64,000 nucleotides of DNA from Hexactinellida sp. DTS-2022 (GCA_028753945.1 JAPNXP010000006.1:434001-498000); one strand, 5' to 3'; shown: positions 49,327 to 60,308, counted from the first letter of the stretch. A program made the numbers and translations. Notes: generated by a model from the letters alone, not told the origin.

Positions 49327-50580
49327 TTAAGCAGAATATATTTGGAGTCCAAATTTGTTGTTACTAGATACACATACGAGTTTGTTGTTGTTGATTGCTA
49401 TGCCATAAGGGTAGTAAAACAATCCAGCTTCATGTCCTTCTCCCCCTATGGTGTGTAGTAGGTCTCCTGCTGGAGAGAATACCTTGATATTGTGTCCGTA
49501 GTTGTCGCTAATGACGATGTTATTGCGTTTGTCAAAACAGAAGAAATATGCTCTTGAAACTTGCATTCCTATTCCTCCGGTAACTATGGAGCGGGACTTC
49601 TCTCCTGATAGTGCAAACACGTGGATACAGGGATTGTCTACACGGCTTAACACAAACATTTCATTGTTTGTGAATTTAACATCAAATGGTGTTGTCATTG
49701 TTTGATGTCGTAGCGAGCCTTGGAAATCTAGTTCTGTTGACAGGATTTGGATTCTGTTGTTGTTATCATCTGGCACGTAGAGGCGTTGATTGGGAGAGAT
49801 GGCGAGTTGTCTCGGATAATTGAACTCTTCATTTCCAGATCCTTTCTTCCCTACTCGCTTTACCATTCTGAAATCTGGAAACTTGAATCGCAAGATAGCG
49901 TGTTGGTCTGTGTCCGTTACATAAATGCTATCCTGATGGATTAATATGCCCCATGGCCTTATCAGGTGTTGGTGGCTGAATTTGTTGACATAGACTCCTG
50001 TCTCAGAGAATATTTGAATTCTTTTGTTGTCCAAATCCGCCACATAAATGTGTCCGGATTTCGTATCGATTGAGACACCTGTTGGGAAGTTAAACTCTCC
50101 AGGAGTTGATCCTTTTTTCCCAACAGCAACAATGGGCTGTTGGAATGTGGCATAGTTTGGTATCGCTGGCACAGGAGGGATGGGAGGAGTCCCGAGTTGT
50201 AGAATCTCTCCCAGACGGGAGATACGTTCCTCTAGGTCCCGTGTGTCGCAGAGGTAGCTCACTTCTTGAGGTGGTGCTGCCACTTGCATTTCTGCCATTT
50301 TCGCTTCCAAATCTGTGATCATTTTCCCTTGAAATGAATGCAACAAATTGTGAGTCATTTGACCTTCCAAAAATGCGCGGGTTTCGGTTATTTGTTGTTG
50401 TATTTGTTGTCGCGCCACCCGATTGGCTCGGATTTCCTCCCGTCTGTCCCTTAAGTCGGTCAACAGCTGGTGCCTTCTCTGCTCGAGAGAGCGTATCAAC
50501 CTGTCTATCGATTCATTGATTTGTATCGACACGGGGTCTACGATTGGCACTGCGATTAGCTCAGGTATTTGAGTCGCCAT
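49327..50580 (-). CDS. NHL-repeat protein C, RING-less
   Basis: 417 residues from MATQIPELIAVPIVDP. The coiled coil at about 23-105 is almost the same as in paralog A ([38 protein letters not shown]). The linker region carries CDTRDLEERISRLGEI and a Pro-rich stretch. The NHL propeller is at about 155-416 (GEFNFPTGVSI, HIYVADLDNKRIQIF, LYVPDDNNNRIQIL, YYPYGIAI). There is no RING or B-box. It is outside the dynein gene, about 0.9 kb past its stop and convergent with it. It probably shares a recent ancestor with paralog A. Confidence 0.82.
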   Translation of the reverse strand: MATQIPELIAVPIVDPVSIQINESIDRLIRSLEQRRHQLLTDLRDRREEIRANRVARQQIQQQITETRAFLEGQMTHNLLHSFQGKMITDLEAKMAEMQVAAPPQEVSYLCDTRDLEERISRLGEILQLGTPPIPPVPAIPNYATFQQPIVAVGKKGSTPGEFNFPTGVSIDTKSGHIYVADLDNKRIQIFSETGVYVNKFSHQHLIRPWGILIHQDSIYVTDTDQHAILRFKFPDFRMVKRVGKKGSGNEEFNYPRQLAISPNQRLYVPDDNNNRIQILSTELDFQGSLRHQTMTTPFDVKFTNNEMFVLSRVDNPCIHVFALSGEKSRSIVTGGIGMQVSRAYFFCFDKRNNIVISDNYGHNIKVFSPAGDLLHTIGGEGHEAGLFYYPYGIAINNNKLVCVSSNNKFGLQIYSA

Positions 50581-50636
50581 TTGTGTATATTTGAAATTTA
50601 TTTGAGTTGTTTGTTTGTTCGTTTCAGTTTAATCTT

Positions 50637-50644
50637 AATTTATA
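50637..50644 (-). promoter_or_regulatory. TATA-like box of NHL gene C
   Basis: TATAAATT on the reverse strand, 57 bp before the ATG at 50580. Confidence 0.4.
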
Positions 50645-51842
50645 CTTCTATTCAATGACTACTCTCATTTCTGAGTAACACAGTTAATATTAGTTGTGTT
50701 TGTAAGACAATACTTTAACTCTGAACTTATTGCATATTTAGATTAGTGGCTGTATTGTGGTTGTTGTTTCAATGAAATAATTAATTTCTGCAATTCCATC
50801 AAATTCCTTTGAACCACTAAATGAAATTAATCTACTCTTTAAACAGTATTCGTTTTTCAATAACAAAAGTTCGTTCGCTGAATATATTTATATTCAGGAA
50901 GGGGAACAAATTTGATGTTCCTACTATTTAAACTAACGAGTTTTCTTATATAGTAGAACCGAACCTTAAGAAAGTGAACACCCTGGGGACCATCCAAAAT
51001 GTTCACTTTTCATGATTTATCATAACGTGTGTCTAAAGCAATGTGGAAAATTTGGGACCGAGAAAAAGTGTTTATATTTTGGAGTTTTTATTTCTTGGAG
51101 GTTTCACTGCAGTGTAGTAACACTGTAGTTCTATTTATAGTCCAAATTTCATACTCCAGTAGACTCTCGTTAGGAAGAATGCACAGTTTAGTTTCCCAAT
51201 CCTATACTAATGCATGCAAGTGACTCAAGTTAATACGAATTCTGGATAATACGAACACATTTCGACGGTCCCCTGGTATTCCTATTAACAAGAGTCTACT
51301 GTATTTTGTTATAACGAGAGTTTATTGTAATGTTAAAGGATATTTGTCAAACAGGTTATGAATATATTCCTATTAACGCTAAGAATTTATAATTTAATTA
51401 GTCGGTTACAATATTGAAATACACTGGATTTCGCGTTTTAGCAAGTTGCATTTTTTAAAAAAATTTTTATTAATAGAGTATCAAAAATTAATATTAGATA
51501 CAATTTTCAAATTGAGCAATAAATTACAGTAGAACCTCGTTAGTAGGAACACCAGGGGACCGTCAAAATGCGTTCGTCTTATCCGGAATTCGTATTAACC
51601 AATACCGTTGTATTGAAAAGTCTTTGAAGGGGACTGAAATAGTGTTCATGTTCGTATTTTAACGAGGTTCTACTGTATTGTTATTATATAGGCCACTTTA
51701 CAATCAATTTTAATCCAGATTAATTCCTGTTTTCTCATTTTAATGATACATAAATTAATATTTGTATACAGATAATGTATAAGCTATTTAATTACCCAAT
51801 TCCTATGGCACACAAGCCATACTATTTCCCATATTTTGTATG
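50645..51842. other. Spacer between NHL gene C and the SOWAH gene
   Basis: No gene seen. It holds a degraded B2 start at about 50950 and family-B elements at 51157-51301 (cagtagactctcgtt ... caagagtctactg) and 51527-51675 (cagtagaacctcgttagtag ... aacgaggttctactg). Confidence 0.65.
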
Positions 51843-51850
51843 TATAAATA
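51843..51850 (+). promoter_or_regulatory. TATA box of the SOWAH-like gene
   Basis: TATAAATA only 35 bp before the ATG at 51885, which implies a very short 5' leader. Confidence 0.55.
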
Positions 51851-51884
51851 GGTTACAAACTCTAATTGACTTAAACTATAGATA

Positions 51885-53150
51885 ATGTCTTATGCTAAAA
51901 ATCCCTACCAACCAGATGACCACATTGGCACGCTTCCTGACTTGACAGTAGAATTGGTCAGAGATTATTTTATCGACAACAACTACAGTGTACAGAATAT
52001 TTCGTTGGTTAAAGATTTCCAATATTTTCTGAGTAAAACTGACGGTCAAGCTCGTAACAGACAACTTTTCAAAGATTTTGTTGACAAACTAACTTTTATA
52101 AAAATAGAACCAAATGGCGATAAATTTTTGGTTTTAAAACAGGAATTCAGAGTTAAGAAAGGACCTAAAATTAGCAATACTAAAATGCCGACTACTATAA
52201 ATAGACTGAAATCCCCAAGTGAATCAATTTCGCCACCAAACACTTTCTACTCTGACAATTCACCGATTTTATCAAACCATCCTCGACAAATTGGCCCCAC
52301 TATACGCTCACAACAACCTCACATAGACCATACTTTCTCAATTCCAAATCAAAGCTCAATTCCAGGTCCCAAGCGTAGCAGTAATTACCCCAGCCCAAGT
52401 ATGAATAATCACAAATCTGAAACATTTTCTACTCTACCTCGTGCAACTACCCCGAACACTACAAACACTGGAAGAAAACAAGAATTAGTAAGCCTACTGC
52501 CTCCTGGCTTACGTCCAAATATCGATTCTGCGTCGCTTAACTCGTCAGAACATGATAGGAATTCTATGGATTTTTCTAGAAATTTCGAACATGCTTGGGT
52601 GACAGCCTGTGTTACTGGTAACGATGAACAAATTCACAGAATGTTGCTAGAAGATTCTAACTACTGTCACTACCAGGATTACATTTACGGTTATACAGCA
52701 TTACATTGGGCAGCGAAACAAGGCCAAATCGAAATAATAGCATCACTATTAATGGCAGGCGCAGAAGTTAATATTCGGTCATTTGGTGGACATTCTCCAT
52801 TGCATTTAGCCGCTCAACAAAATAACGAAAGAGTAATTGAATTCTTAGTTAACCAATGTGGTGCAGATGTAGATGCAAGGGATAATTACGGGAAACCGCC
52901 GTCTGATTATCTGCCAGATTTCACGAACAAACGCTGCAAATATTGGCTACGAAAAGAAGCAAATTCGGCCGTATACTCGCCTCTACATTACGCGCAACAA
53001 TCTAAACCGGAAGTAAAGAAATTATTCGGATCGCAAGGAGAGTTAAGTACGCTTGAAAGGACGGCTTCTAGAATTCGAGGGAGTTTTAGAAGGAAATCCA
53101 AAGCTTTGAGTTTACATCGCTCAAATACTGTTGGTGTTGTTAACAGCTAG
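51885..53150 (+). CDS. SOWAH-family ankyrin protein, single exon
   Basis: 421 residues. The N-terminal SOWAH winged-helix-like domain at about 18-88 shows LTVELVRDYFIDNNYSV, LFKDFVDKLTFIK and KFLVLKQEFR. A Ser/Pro-rich disordered middle spans about 95-230. Ankyrin repeats at about 232-345 include YGYTALHWAAKQGQIEIIAS, GGHSPLHLAAQQN and DARDNYGKPPSDYL. A basic tail carries RIRGSFRRKSKALS. The order SOWAH domain, disordered linker, ankyrin and basic tail is that of sosondowah proteins (SOWAHA-D). Several human members are also single-exon genes, so the lack of introns is normal here. The biochemical role of the family is poorly known. The TATA box is at 51843-51850. Confidence 0.85.
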   Translation: MSYAKNPYQPDDHIGTLPDLTVELVRDYFIDNNYSVQNISLVKDFQYFLSKTDGQARNRQLFKDFVDKLTFIKIEPNGDKFLVLKQEFRVKKGPKISNTKMPTTINRLKSPSESISPPNTFYSDNSPILSNHPRQIGPTIRSQQPHIDHTFSIPNQSSIPGPKRSSNYPSPSMNNHKSETFSTLPRATTPNTTNTGRKQELVSLLPPGLRPNIDSASLNSSEHDRNSMDFSRNFEHAWVTACVTGNDEQIHRMLLEDSNYCHYQDYIYGYTALHWAAKQGQIEIIASLLMAGAEVNIRSFGGHSPLHLAAQQNNERVIEFLVNQCGADVDARDNYGKPPSDYLPDFTNKRCKYWLRKEANSAVYSPLHYAQQSKPEVKKLFGSQGELSTLERTASRIRGSFRRKSKALSLHRSNTVGVVNS

Positions 53151-55932
53151 TAATACTATATTTAGATACATACATGTTACTTGTCTGTCTTACTTACTAA
53201 CAAACATATAAGCTAATTGTTTTATTTTGCAACAGTATTATAGTTATTTATACTATTATTATTTGGGTTATTATTAATAGAGGGAATGGTGTATTTTATA
53301 GATTTAAGGAACTACAGTAGAACCTGTCTAATCTGACACCCGTTGGGGTAAGAAAAAGTGTCGGTTCTGCTGAATTCCGGATTATAGAGGGTCGGATTTT
53401 ATAAGTTTTACTGTATACTAAATATCGGCCAATACCTTTTTATAATGTAAACTTTTAACATATTAAAATTCACATTTCAAAACCGGGTTTTATATTGAAT
53501 AGGTGTTGTAAGCCGTTTTGATTGTACCAAATTAGATTTTTTAGTAAATTGTAATAAAATTTCACACAAAAAACCTGAAGTTTAAAATTATTTAATTATT
53601 TGTTGATGGACAATTAATGAAATGTGTTTTCCTAATTTGTTATTTGCAATAATATAACGTAATGATTGTGTAATCAAATCTATAAGAAAATATTAATTTA
53701 ATCAATTTATTAGTTCATACAAATAGAATTAATTTTATGTTATAACCTTAAATTATATTCTGTAATTATTGTGCCATTGTGGTGTAATCAATAATACACA
53801 CAATTTCAATTAATGATGACTTTCGATATAACTACAGTAGACTTCGCTTAATAGAGTCACCAGTTAATTCGATCAAACTACCCTCGAAACAAAGTGAACC
53901 AATTAAATTAACGAATCTGCATTTGTCCAGGTTCCCTCCTCAAATTATAATTTTTAATTCATTAAATTAAATTAAAAATGAAATATTTACAACAATAAAT
54001 TAGTATTGTCATACAGTAAAGTCTCGTTATAACGACCCTTATGTTTACTTCGTTATAAACGGATTAAAATTAACTAATTTATCTGTCTGGGAAATATATA
54101 TAAAACTTCATTATAAACGGGCATTTCGTTATATAACGGGAGTTTACTGCAATAAACAATCAAAAACAATTAATTCCGCTTATAACATAAAATAATACTA
54201 ACTACGGTACATGTAATTGCTTTCCGTAAATCCTATAAAATATTAATTAATTTTATCCCAATTAAATTCACTATTTAAATTAATTCTGTTTTCAACTAAT
54301 GTATAATACAAGACTCATTATTAATCAGGGGGCCTTATAATCTATATTTCCTATTAAAGAATATTCTTTTCTAAGAGTCATTATCTTCCAAAGCTTATCA
54401 AATGATTAAATAGCAGTTCTCCTATAGTTTCAGTTCAATAATACATTAGCACAGCTGGAAAGTTAAACTCTTTTTCAGCTATAACAAATATAGCAACAAT
54501 AACCATCTTGACAACTTGGGAAAGTTTGACACCTATTTAAGGTTTCATTTATAGTAATAGTAATTATAATGGCGCGTAAATTAGTTAGTATTTAATCTAT
54601 TAATAGAGTCTAATCAAGCATGGTTGTTAAATCATTTAAAACTTTACTCATTTAAATGATTTTTTAATTAAACTTTAATTTCTAAGACAGTACAGTAGAC
54701 TCGTTAATAGGGACACGGATAAGGGAAATATCGGTTAAGGAATACAAGGTTTAATTCCCCTAGCCTATACAAATGCATGCAAGTGACTCCGGTTAAAACG
54801 AATTCCAGATAATACGAACATATTTCGACGATCCCCTGGTGTTCCTATTAACGAGAATCTACTAATGATCGCTATACAAGTATTATCTTAACCTATTCAT
54901 ATAGCAATTAAGCACAAAATATACGATTTCATTTCCAACTAACTCAATTTAATATAAGTTTTCTCTCATCTAATGCTCAAATAAACGAATTTACAATTAA
55001 AATGCTATACAAGCGTAAACAACTAATATTGATTGCAAAGGTTTATTAATCTTTGGATTACTTATTACAGCTGTTTGGGAATACAAATAAGAATTAATTC
55101 AATAGTAGTGTAATGTTATCTATTCATGGTGAAACATGAAAAGTTCATCAAATGCTATATTTATTTGTAAGAATCAATAGATTACAACTCTGTAAAGATT
55201 CCATAGATTTACTTTCATACAATTCGTATAAGTCGATTGTTTGCCTTTATTTGATGTAAATATTTCGCCCCTACATTATAACCTTATTTACAGAATAATA
55301 AGATGGAATGTTATTATAATTAATATTATTAACCAAAGTTTGATTATTTCAGCTGAAAATCTGCATATGTGTTAAAATATGTAAAATTCTACCAAGAAAA
55401 CCACTTGAATAATATAGTTTGCAAATAAGGTTTTTGTCACCTTTTTGGGGGATGTAAATAAATTTAAATACAGTCAGGTTATTTTATTATGAACATTCAA
55501 GGCACCAAATATTGTGTTCATAATAGAGAGACTTCATAATAAGCGAACTCAACTTAATACAAATCCTAAGTAAGTTGTTTAATTGTGACCATAGGGCTTG
55601 TTCTAATAAAAATTTCTATTAAGCAGACGAAAATTCGTTCACAATAAGCAGACCTGACTGTATTAAGATTTGTTTAAATCCTAGTTTGATAATTGATAGG
55701 TTTATTTAGTATAAATAAGTTGGTCCCTTGGAGGTCCATAAAAGTCCCTATTTATTCCTTTCCATTAAAAATAAGCTAAACACTCTAAAATAAACCTAAT
55801 AAGCCTAATAAAAACGGCCATTTTAACCAATCCTTGAATGGCTGTTTATAACATAACTACAGTATCCCTTAAAAATTAATTATCGACACCTAAATATTTA
55901 TTTAATCAAAAACTTAACAGATACCATATACG
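53151..55932. other. Gene-free spacer with MITE remnants
   Basis: No coding frame I would support. It contains a family-G fragment (53837-53900), family F at 54013-54149 (cagtaaagtctcgttataac ... ataacgggagtttactg), family B at 54693-54863 and family E at 55471-55660. The rest is unstructured AT-rich DNA. The polyadenylation signal of the TCERG1-like gene (AATAAA, reverse strand) lies at 55897-55902. Confidence 0.7.
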
Positions 55933-58900
55933 CTACTTAACTCTAGTTCTATTGGGACTAGTGGCAGTTGGAGGGGGGGGCGCCCCTTTGTCAGAAAGTT
56001 CGTTAATATACCCCAACAGAATATTCTGTCTTTCATCTTGAATACAGTCTAGGTTTAAATATCGCCTGTCTTTAACTAGGATATATTCAATCTCTTGTAA
56101 GCATTTTGAGTTCGATTCAATGTTAGATTTAGTTTTGTATGTGATTAGCTTAGTTTCCCGTAAGAGTTGTGTGAAATCGTCGCAGGCGAGTTTTGATTTA
56201 TTTTGCAAATGCCGAGTGTATTCAGTTTCGCGTTTCGAATCTGAACTTGAAATGGATTCAAATCTGGGATCGTTTTTGATTAGTTTTCGCGCTTTTTTGA
56301 AAGGTGTTGAAAGGTCTATTTCATGACAGTCGTCAATACAAGCATGGAATTGAGTTCGTTTTTTGTTCTGTAAATGATCAATGTGATGCTCGAAATAATT
56401 TAAGCGTTCATCATTTGATAAAGTGTATATAATTTCATTGTAATTTGGCTGTGATTTGATTTCTTTTTCAAATGTTTTGAAATTCGTTTTGGAATCTCGT
56501 ACCATTTCAGTTAGAATCGATTTGTATTTAATTCTGGCTTCGTCACGTTTGTGGAGAAATCTTTGATCTTCGATTACCTGTTTTTGATTCCTACGACTTT
56601 CGGAAACTTCTCTTTCTCTTTCGCGAATTGAAGCCTCAACGCGATTTCTTTTCGAATTTCTGTCTTCATAATTGCGGAATGTGGCAGTTGGTATTTCGGT
56701 GGTTGAAGGTTTTGTTTGTGTTTTTGTTTTCTTCTTTAAGTTGGCTTGGAATTCTAAAAACAATTTTTCTCTTTCTTTGATTTTTTCGATTTCTTTAAAA
56801 CGCGGGTCTTTTGAAGATTTCAGAGTAAATTCATGAAAAGAAGTTTTTGGGCCAACTTTCATATCCGAAAGCAAACTAAAAAAACTGTCTTTTCTCAGTT
56901 TCAATTTAATATTTTTCTCTCGTTTCTCTTCATGAATTCTTTCCAACGAAAACTGTTCAAAAATTGGTTTTCGCTCCTTGGCTGTTAACAAAATATATCG
57001 AGGGTCAAACGCAACTTTTGGTTGTTCCTTCTCCCAAGTTGAAAATGCCGAAACACCTCTTTGTAACAGCATTTCCTTATACTCACTAATCCTACTTTCA
57101 AGGGGTTTAAGGGAACGAATATTTTTCGCATCTTCCTCACTAATTGTGAACTCATTTTTAACAATTTTGGGCTTTTTTGGTAGTTTAACATTCGTTGATT
57201 GTTGTAATACAATTTCAACGTTTTCTCCAGTATTCTCATCACTGTTATTTCCACTAGAATCCTTGTCTAACTCCACACTTGGTTCCATTAGTTTAACTCG
57301 CTTAGTTTCAGTTTCAATTTCAGTTCCCATTCCAATAGACTCAACTGGTAGATCGGGATTTCGCTCCATTAGTTTCCTAGCTATTGGATGCTCCTTTATC
57401 TCATTCGGTATTTGCCAAACGGATTTATTTATAACGGCGTTAAAAAAGAATACTTTATCATCGTTAGTCCAAACCACACACCATTCTGAACCAGGAACGG
57501 GAGTGGAGTTAACTGGTTTCGTAATCGCCGGGTGTTGAATTGTGTCCTCAAGTGGCTCATTTTCAGGATTATCCATTTCAATCTCACTTTGTGGTTTTAC
57601 CTGCATTTCGGGATTAAAATGGTGTAAAAACGGAGGTTCTATTTGTTCTTCTTCATACTCTGGTGGTTCCCAGAATGATTGCATTGTCTCATGGTTATGA
57701 TGGTATACTCTGCCATCCATGGTTAAGTGTTCTGTCCATACTGGTCTAAATCGCGGGCCGTGAGGATGTGGGCCCATAGGATGTCTTAAGGGGTAAGGCG
57801 GGTAATATTGTTCCCTAGGGGGCGGATAAGGTCTTTGGAAAGGAGGGCGATTAAACGGTGGCCTATGTTGTTGTGGCATAGAACGGTAATGTGGACCAGG
57901 AATATCGTGATCTGGGTTAAATTCCATTTCTCCTGATTGGTAGTGAGGGAAGGTTTGTGGTGAGGATTCTATATCGGTTTGGGATACGATTGGTTGGAGA
58001 ACTTGTGGCTCGGATGGCTCAGGTGTTTGTGGCTCGCTTGGTTCCATATTGTCCTCTGCCATTTGTTCATCGGAACTGATGCTGGGAGGAAATTGTGTCC
58101 TGGGTGGGTGGAATAGTGGCGGGTTGGGAAACCGAATATTCTCACTGTTGATCGGACGCCACATTTCTGTGGGAACTGTTTGTGATACAGACGGGGGTTG
58201 GTTTGGTTCCGGTTTAATATTGGGCGGGAATTGCTTTGGTTCCGGTTGGAAATTAGGCGTGAATTGTTTTGGTTCCGGTTGGAAATTAGGCGGGAATTGC
58301 TTTGGTTCCGGTTGGAAATTAGGCGGGAATTGTTTTGATTCCGTTTGGAAATTAGGCGGGAATTGGTTTGGTTCCAATTGAATATTAGGCGGGAATTGTT
58401 TTGGTTCTGGTTGAAAATTAGGTGGGAATTGGTTTGGTTCCGGTTGAATATTAGGCGGGAATTGGTTTGGTTCCGGTTGGAAATTAGGTGGGAATTGGTT
58501 TGGTTCCGGTTGAATATTAGGTGGGAATTGGTTTGGTTCCGGTTGAATATTAGGCGGGAATTGTTTTGGTTCTGGTTGAAAATTAGGCGGGAATTGGTTT
58601 GGTTCCAATTGAATATTAGGCGGGAATTGTTTTGGTTCTGGTTGAAAATTAGGCGGGAATTGGTTTGGTTCCGGTTGAATATTAGGCGGGAATTGGTTTG
58701 GTTCCGGTTGGAAATTAGGTGGGAATTGGTTTGGTTCCGGTTGAATATTAGGCGGGAATTGATTTGGTTCCGGTTGAAAATTAGGCGGGAATTGTTTTGG
58801 TTCCAGTTGAATATTGGGCGGGAATTGGTTTGGTTCCGGTTGGAAATTAGGCGGAAATTGTATTGGTTCCGATTGAATATTGGGCGGGAATTGTTTTGGT

Positions 58901-60234
58901 TCCGATTGTGGAGAGATGTTAAATATTTCAGTTTCAATTGGTTTATCCTGTTTTAGGTTTGGAGGCGGGAATTGAGGGAAATTCGGTTGAGATACGTTGC
59001 GTGGGAAAAGTGGCTGAAAATGTTCGCTTGGATGAATTGGGATATTTATATTTCCCCGAGGATCATTTGAAATGAAATGTGTCTCGCGTAATTCAGGTGG
59101 CATAAATCTGGGTTCCAAAAGTGGGTTTGGTTCTTGGATTTCAAAATGTTTCCCTTTTGGTTGCTCGCTTTCAGGTGGTTGGAAATGTGGCATAGGTGGT
59201 CTGAATTGTGGCTCTGGTGGCTCGAAATGTGGCCTTTCAATTTGTGTCTCAGTTCCTGAAAAGGTTTGTTGTCTGTCTGGACTCAATTGTGGCAATAAAT
59301 GAGGAATATTTGTAGGTGAGAAAAGTGGCATATTTTGTGTCTCGCTTTTTATTGGCTCATTTTGAGAAATGGTTGGTAGGTGAGGAGGTGGGAAACGTAA
59401 TATATTATTTGGATCGAAATGTGGCATAAAAATTGGCTGATTTTGTGCCTCTTTTTGTGTCTCAAGTGGATTTATTGGCGGCGAGAAAATAGGCCTATTT
59501 TGAGTATCGATTGGAATTTGGAATTTTTGTGAATCTTGAGATTCAAGTGGTACAAATTGTGGCTCTTTAAGTGGCTCAAGTGGTTTCATATTAGGTACCA
59601 TGGGAGGTGGAAATAAAGGGATATTCTTAGGATCGAAATGTGGCGGAAAAAGTGGCAGATTGTGTCTATCAGGTGGCTCCAAATGTGTATCTTTTGGCAC
59701 CTCTGCTTGGCTAATAATAGGCACAAAAGGTGGTATCGGGAAATGTGGCATATGTTTATGATCAAAAGAGTGTTTTGGAGGTTCCTGTAATTCTGGTGGC
59801 ATAATTTGTGGCTCAGATTGTGGCACCATAGGTGGTGGAAATCGAGCCAAGTTATTCGGATCAAAAGGTGGCATAAATGGCTGCTTAGGTGGCTCAACTA
59901 AGGTGTTAGTGGTTCTAATTTCCGGGACACTTTGTGGCAATGTAAGCTGCTCAGACATAAGTGGCATTTTTGAATGTTCTACTATTGGGAGAATATGTGG
60001 AGGAGGAGGGAGAATGAAAGGCAAAGATTTAGGAGGAAAACAAGGCGGCATCAATAAGGGCCTTGGGATGGATTGTGTCGGGCTAAGTGGCACAAGTGGT
60101 CGCGCATGGAACATATGTGGCATGGGGAAAGGTGGCTCAACCGGTTGGTTATCGAGTCTGTAAGTGTTGTGACTTATTTCGCGAGTGTACTCATCTTCGG
60201 TCTCGCTTGTTTGTAGGTCAGAATGGGTCGACAT
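55933..60234 (-). CDS. TCERG1: TCERG1/CA150-like transcription elongation and splicing factor, single exon
   Basis: 1433 residues. Residues about 30-680 are Pro-rich. Within them, about 441-675 hold 21 head-to-tail copies of an 11-residue unit (QFPPNFQPEPN or QFPPNIQPEPN). Two WW domains follow: about 826-860 (WTEHLTMDGRVYHHNHETMQ) and about 910-945 (WCVVWTNDDKVFFFNAVINK, like TCERG1 WW3). Five FF domains fill about 1038-1411, opening with RGVSAFSTWEKE and closing with GAPPPPTATSPNRT, both TCERG1 hallmarks. In human TCERG1 the FF domains bind phosphorylated RNA polymerase II tail and the WW domains bind splicing factors, in the nucleus. Human TCERG1 has three WW and six FF; here one WW is absent, and FF3 is replaced by a TKTQTKPSTTEIP linker. 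AATAAA is at 55897-55902 and TATAAATA at 60301-60308. Confidence 0.9.
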   Translation of the reverse strand: MSTHSDLQTSETEDEYTREISHNTYRLDNQPVEPPFPMPHMFHARPLVPLSPTQSIPRPLLMPPCFPPKSLPFILPPPPHILPIVEHSKMPLMSEQLTLPQSVPEIRTTNTLVEPPKQPFMPPFDPNNLARFPPPMVPQSEPQIMPPELQEPPKHSFDHKHMPHFPIPPFVPIISQAEVPKDTHLEPPDRHNLPLFPPHFDPKNIPLFPPPMVPNMKPLEPLKEPQFVPLESQDSQKFQIPIDTQNRPIFSPPINPLETQKEAQNQPIFMPHFDPNNILRFPPPHLPTISQNEPIKSETQNMPLFSPTNIPHLLPQLSPDRQQTFSGTETQIERPHFEPPEPQFRPPMPHFQPPESEQPKGKHFEIQEPNPLLEPRFMPPELRETHFISNDPRGNINIPIHPSEHFQPLFPRNVSQPNFPQFPPPNLKQDKPIETEIFNISPQSEPKQFPPNIQSEPIQFPPNFQPEPNQFPPNIQLEPKQFPPNFQPEPNQFPPNIQPEPNQFPPNFQPEPNQFPPNIQPEPNQFPPNFQPEPKQFPPNIQLEPNQFPPNFQPEPKQFPPNIQPEPNQFPPNIQPEPNQFPPNFQPEPNQFPPNIQPEPNQFPPNFQPEPKQFPPNIQLEPNQFPPNFQTESKQFPPNFQPEPKQFPPNFQPEPKQFTPNFQPEPKQFPPNIKPEPNQPPSVSQTVPTEMWRPINSENIRFPNPPLFHPPRTQFPPSISSDEQMAEDNMEPSEPQTPEPSEPQVLQPIVSQTDIESSPQTFPHYQSGEMEFNPDHDIPGPHYRSMPQQHRPPFNRPPFQRPYPPPREQYYPPYPLRHPMGPHPHGPRFRPVWTEHLTMDGRVYHHNHETMQSFWEPPEYEEEQIEPPFLHHFNPEMQVKPQSEIEMDNPENEPLEDTIQHPAITKPVNSTPVPGSEWCVVWTNDDKVFFFNAVINKSVWQIPNEIKEHPIARKLMERNPDLPVESIGMGTEIETETKRVKLMEPSVELDKDSSGNNSDENTGENVEIVLQQSTNVKLPKKPKIVKNEFTISEEDAKNIRSLKPLESRISEYKEMLLQRGVSAFSTWEKEQPKVAFDPRYILLTAKERKPIFEQFSLERIHEEKREKNIKLKLRKDSFFSLLSDMKVGPKTSFHEFTLKSSKDPRFKEIEKIKEREKLFLEFQANLKKKTKTQTKPSTTEIPTATFRNYEDRNSKRNRVEASIREREREVSESRRNQKQVIEDQRFLHKRDEARIKYKSILTEMVRDSKTNFKTFEKEIKSQPNYNEIIYTLSNDERLNYFEHHIDHLQNKKRTQFHACIDDCHEIDLSTPFKKARKLIKNDPRFESISSSDSKRETEYTRHLQNKSKLACDDFTQLLRETKLITYKTKSNIESNSKCLQEIEYILVKDRRYLNLDCIQDERQNILLGYINELSDKGAPPPPTATSPNRTRVK
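58203..58900 (-). repeat. 33-bp coding minisatellite in the TCERG1-like gene
   Basis: Twenty-one 33-nt units encode QFPPN[F/I]QPEP[N/K]. F and I types alternate through most of the array, which points to a 66-nt higher-order unit, with variants (IQLEP, FQTES) recurring at intervals. Long spurious frames open on both strands because the unit lacks stops in those frames. Confidence 0.9.
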
Positions 60235-60300
60235 CTAATTGGTCAGTAGTCTGTGAAACAGTATAAATACAGAACTGTATGCACAGTAATTATTGGTAAT

Positions 60301-60308
60301 TATTTATA
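60301..60308 (-). promoter_or_regulatory. TATA box of the TCERG1-like gene
   Basis: TATAAATA on the reverse strand, 67 bp before the ATG at 60234. Confidence 0.5.

Noticed and set aside
57969-58956. Frames of 322 (reverse) and 203 (forward) codons overlapping the TCERG1-like gene
   Set aside because: Both are alternative readings of the 33-bp coding minisatellite; the 1433-residue frame has clear WW and FF domains and must be the real one.
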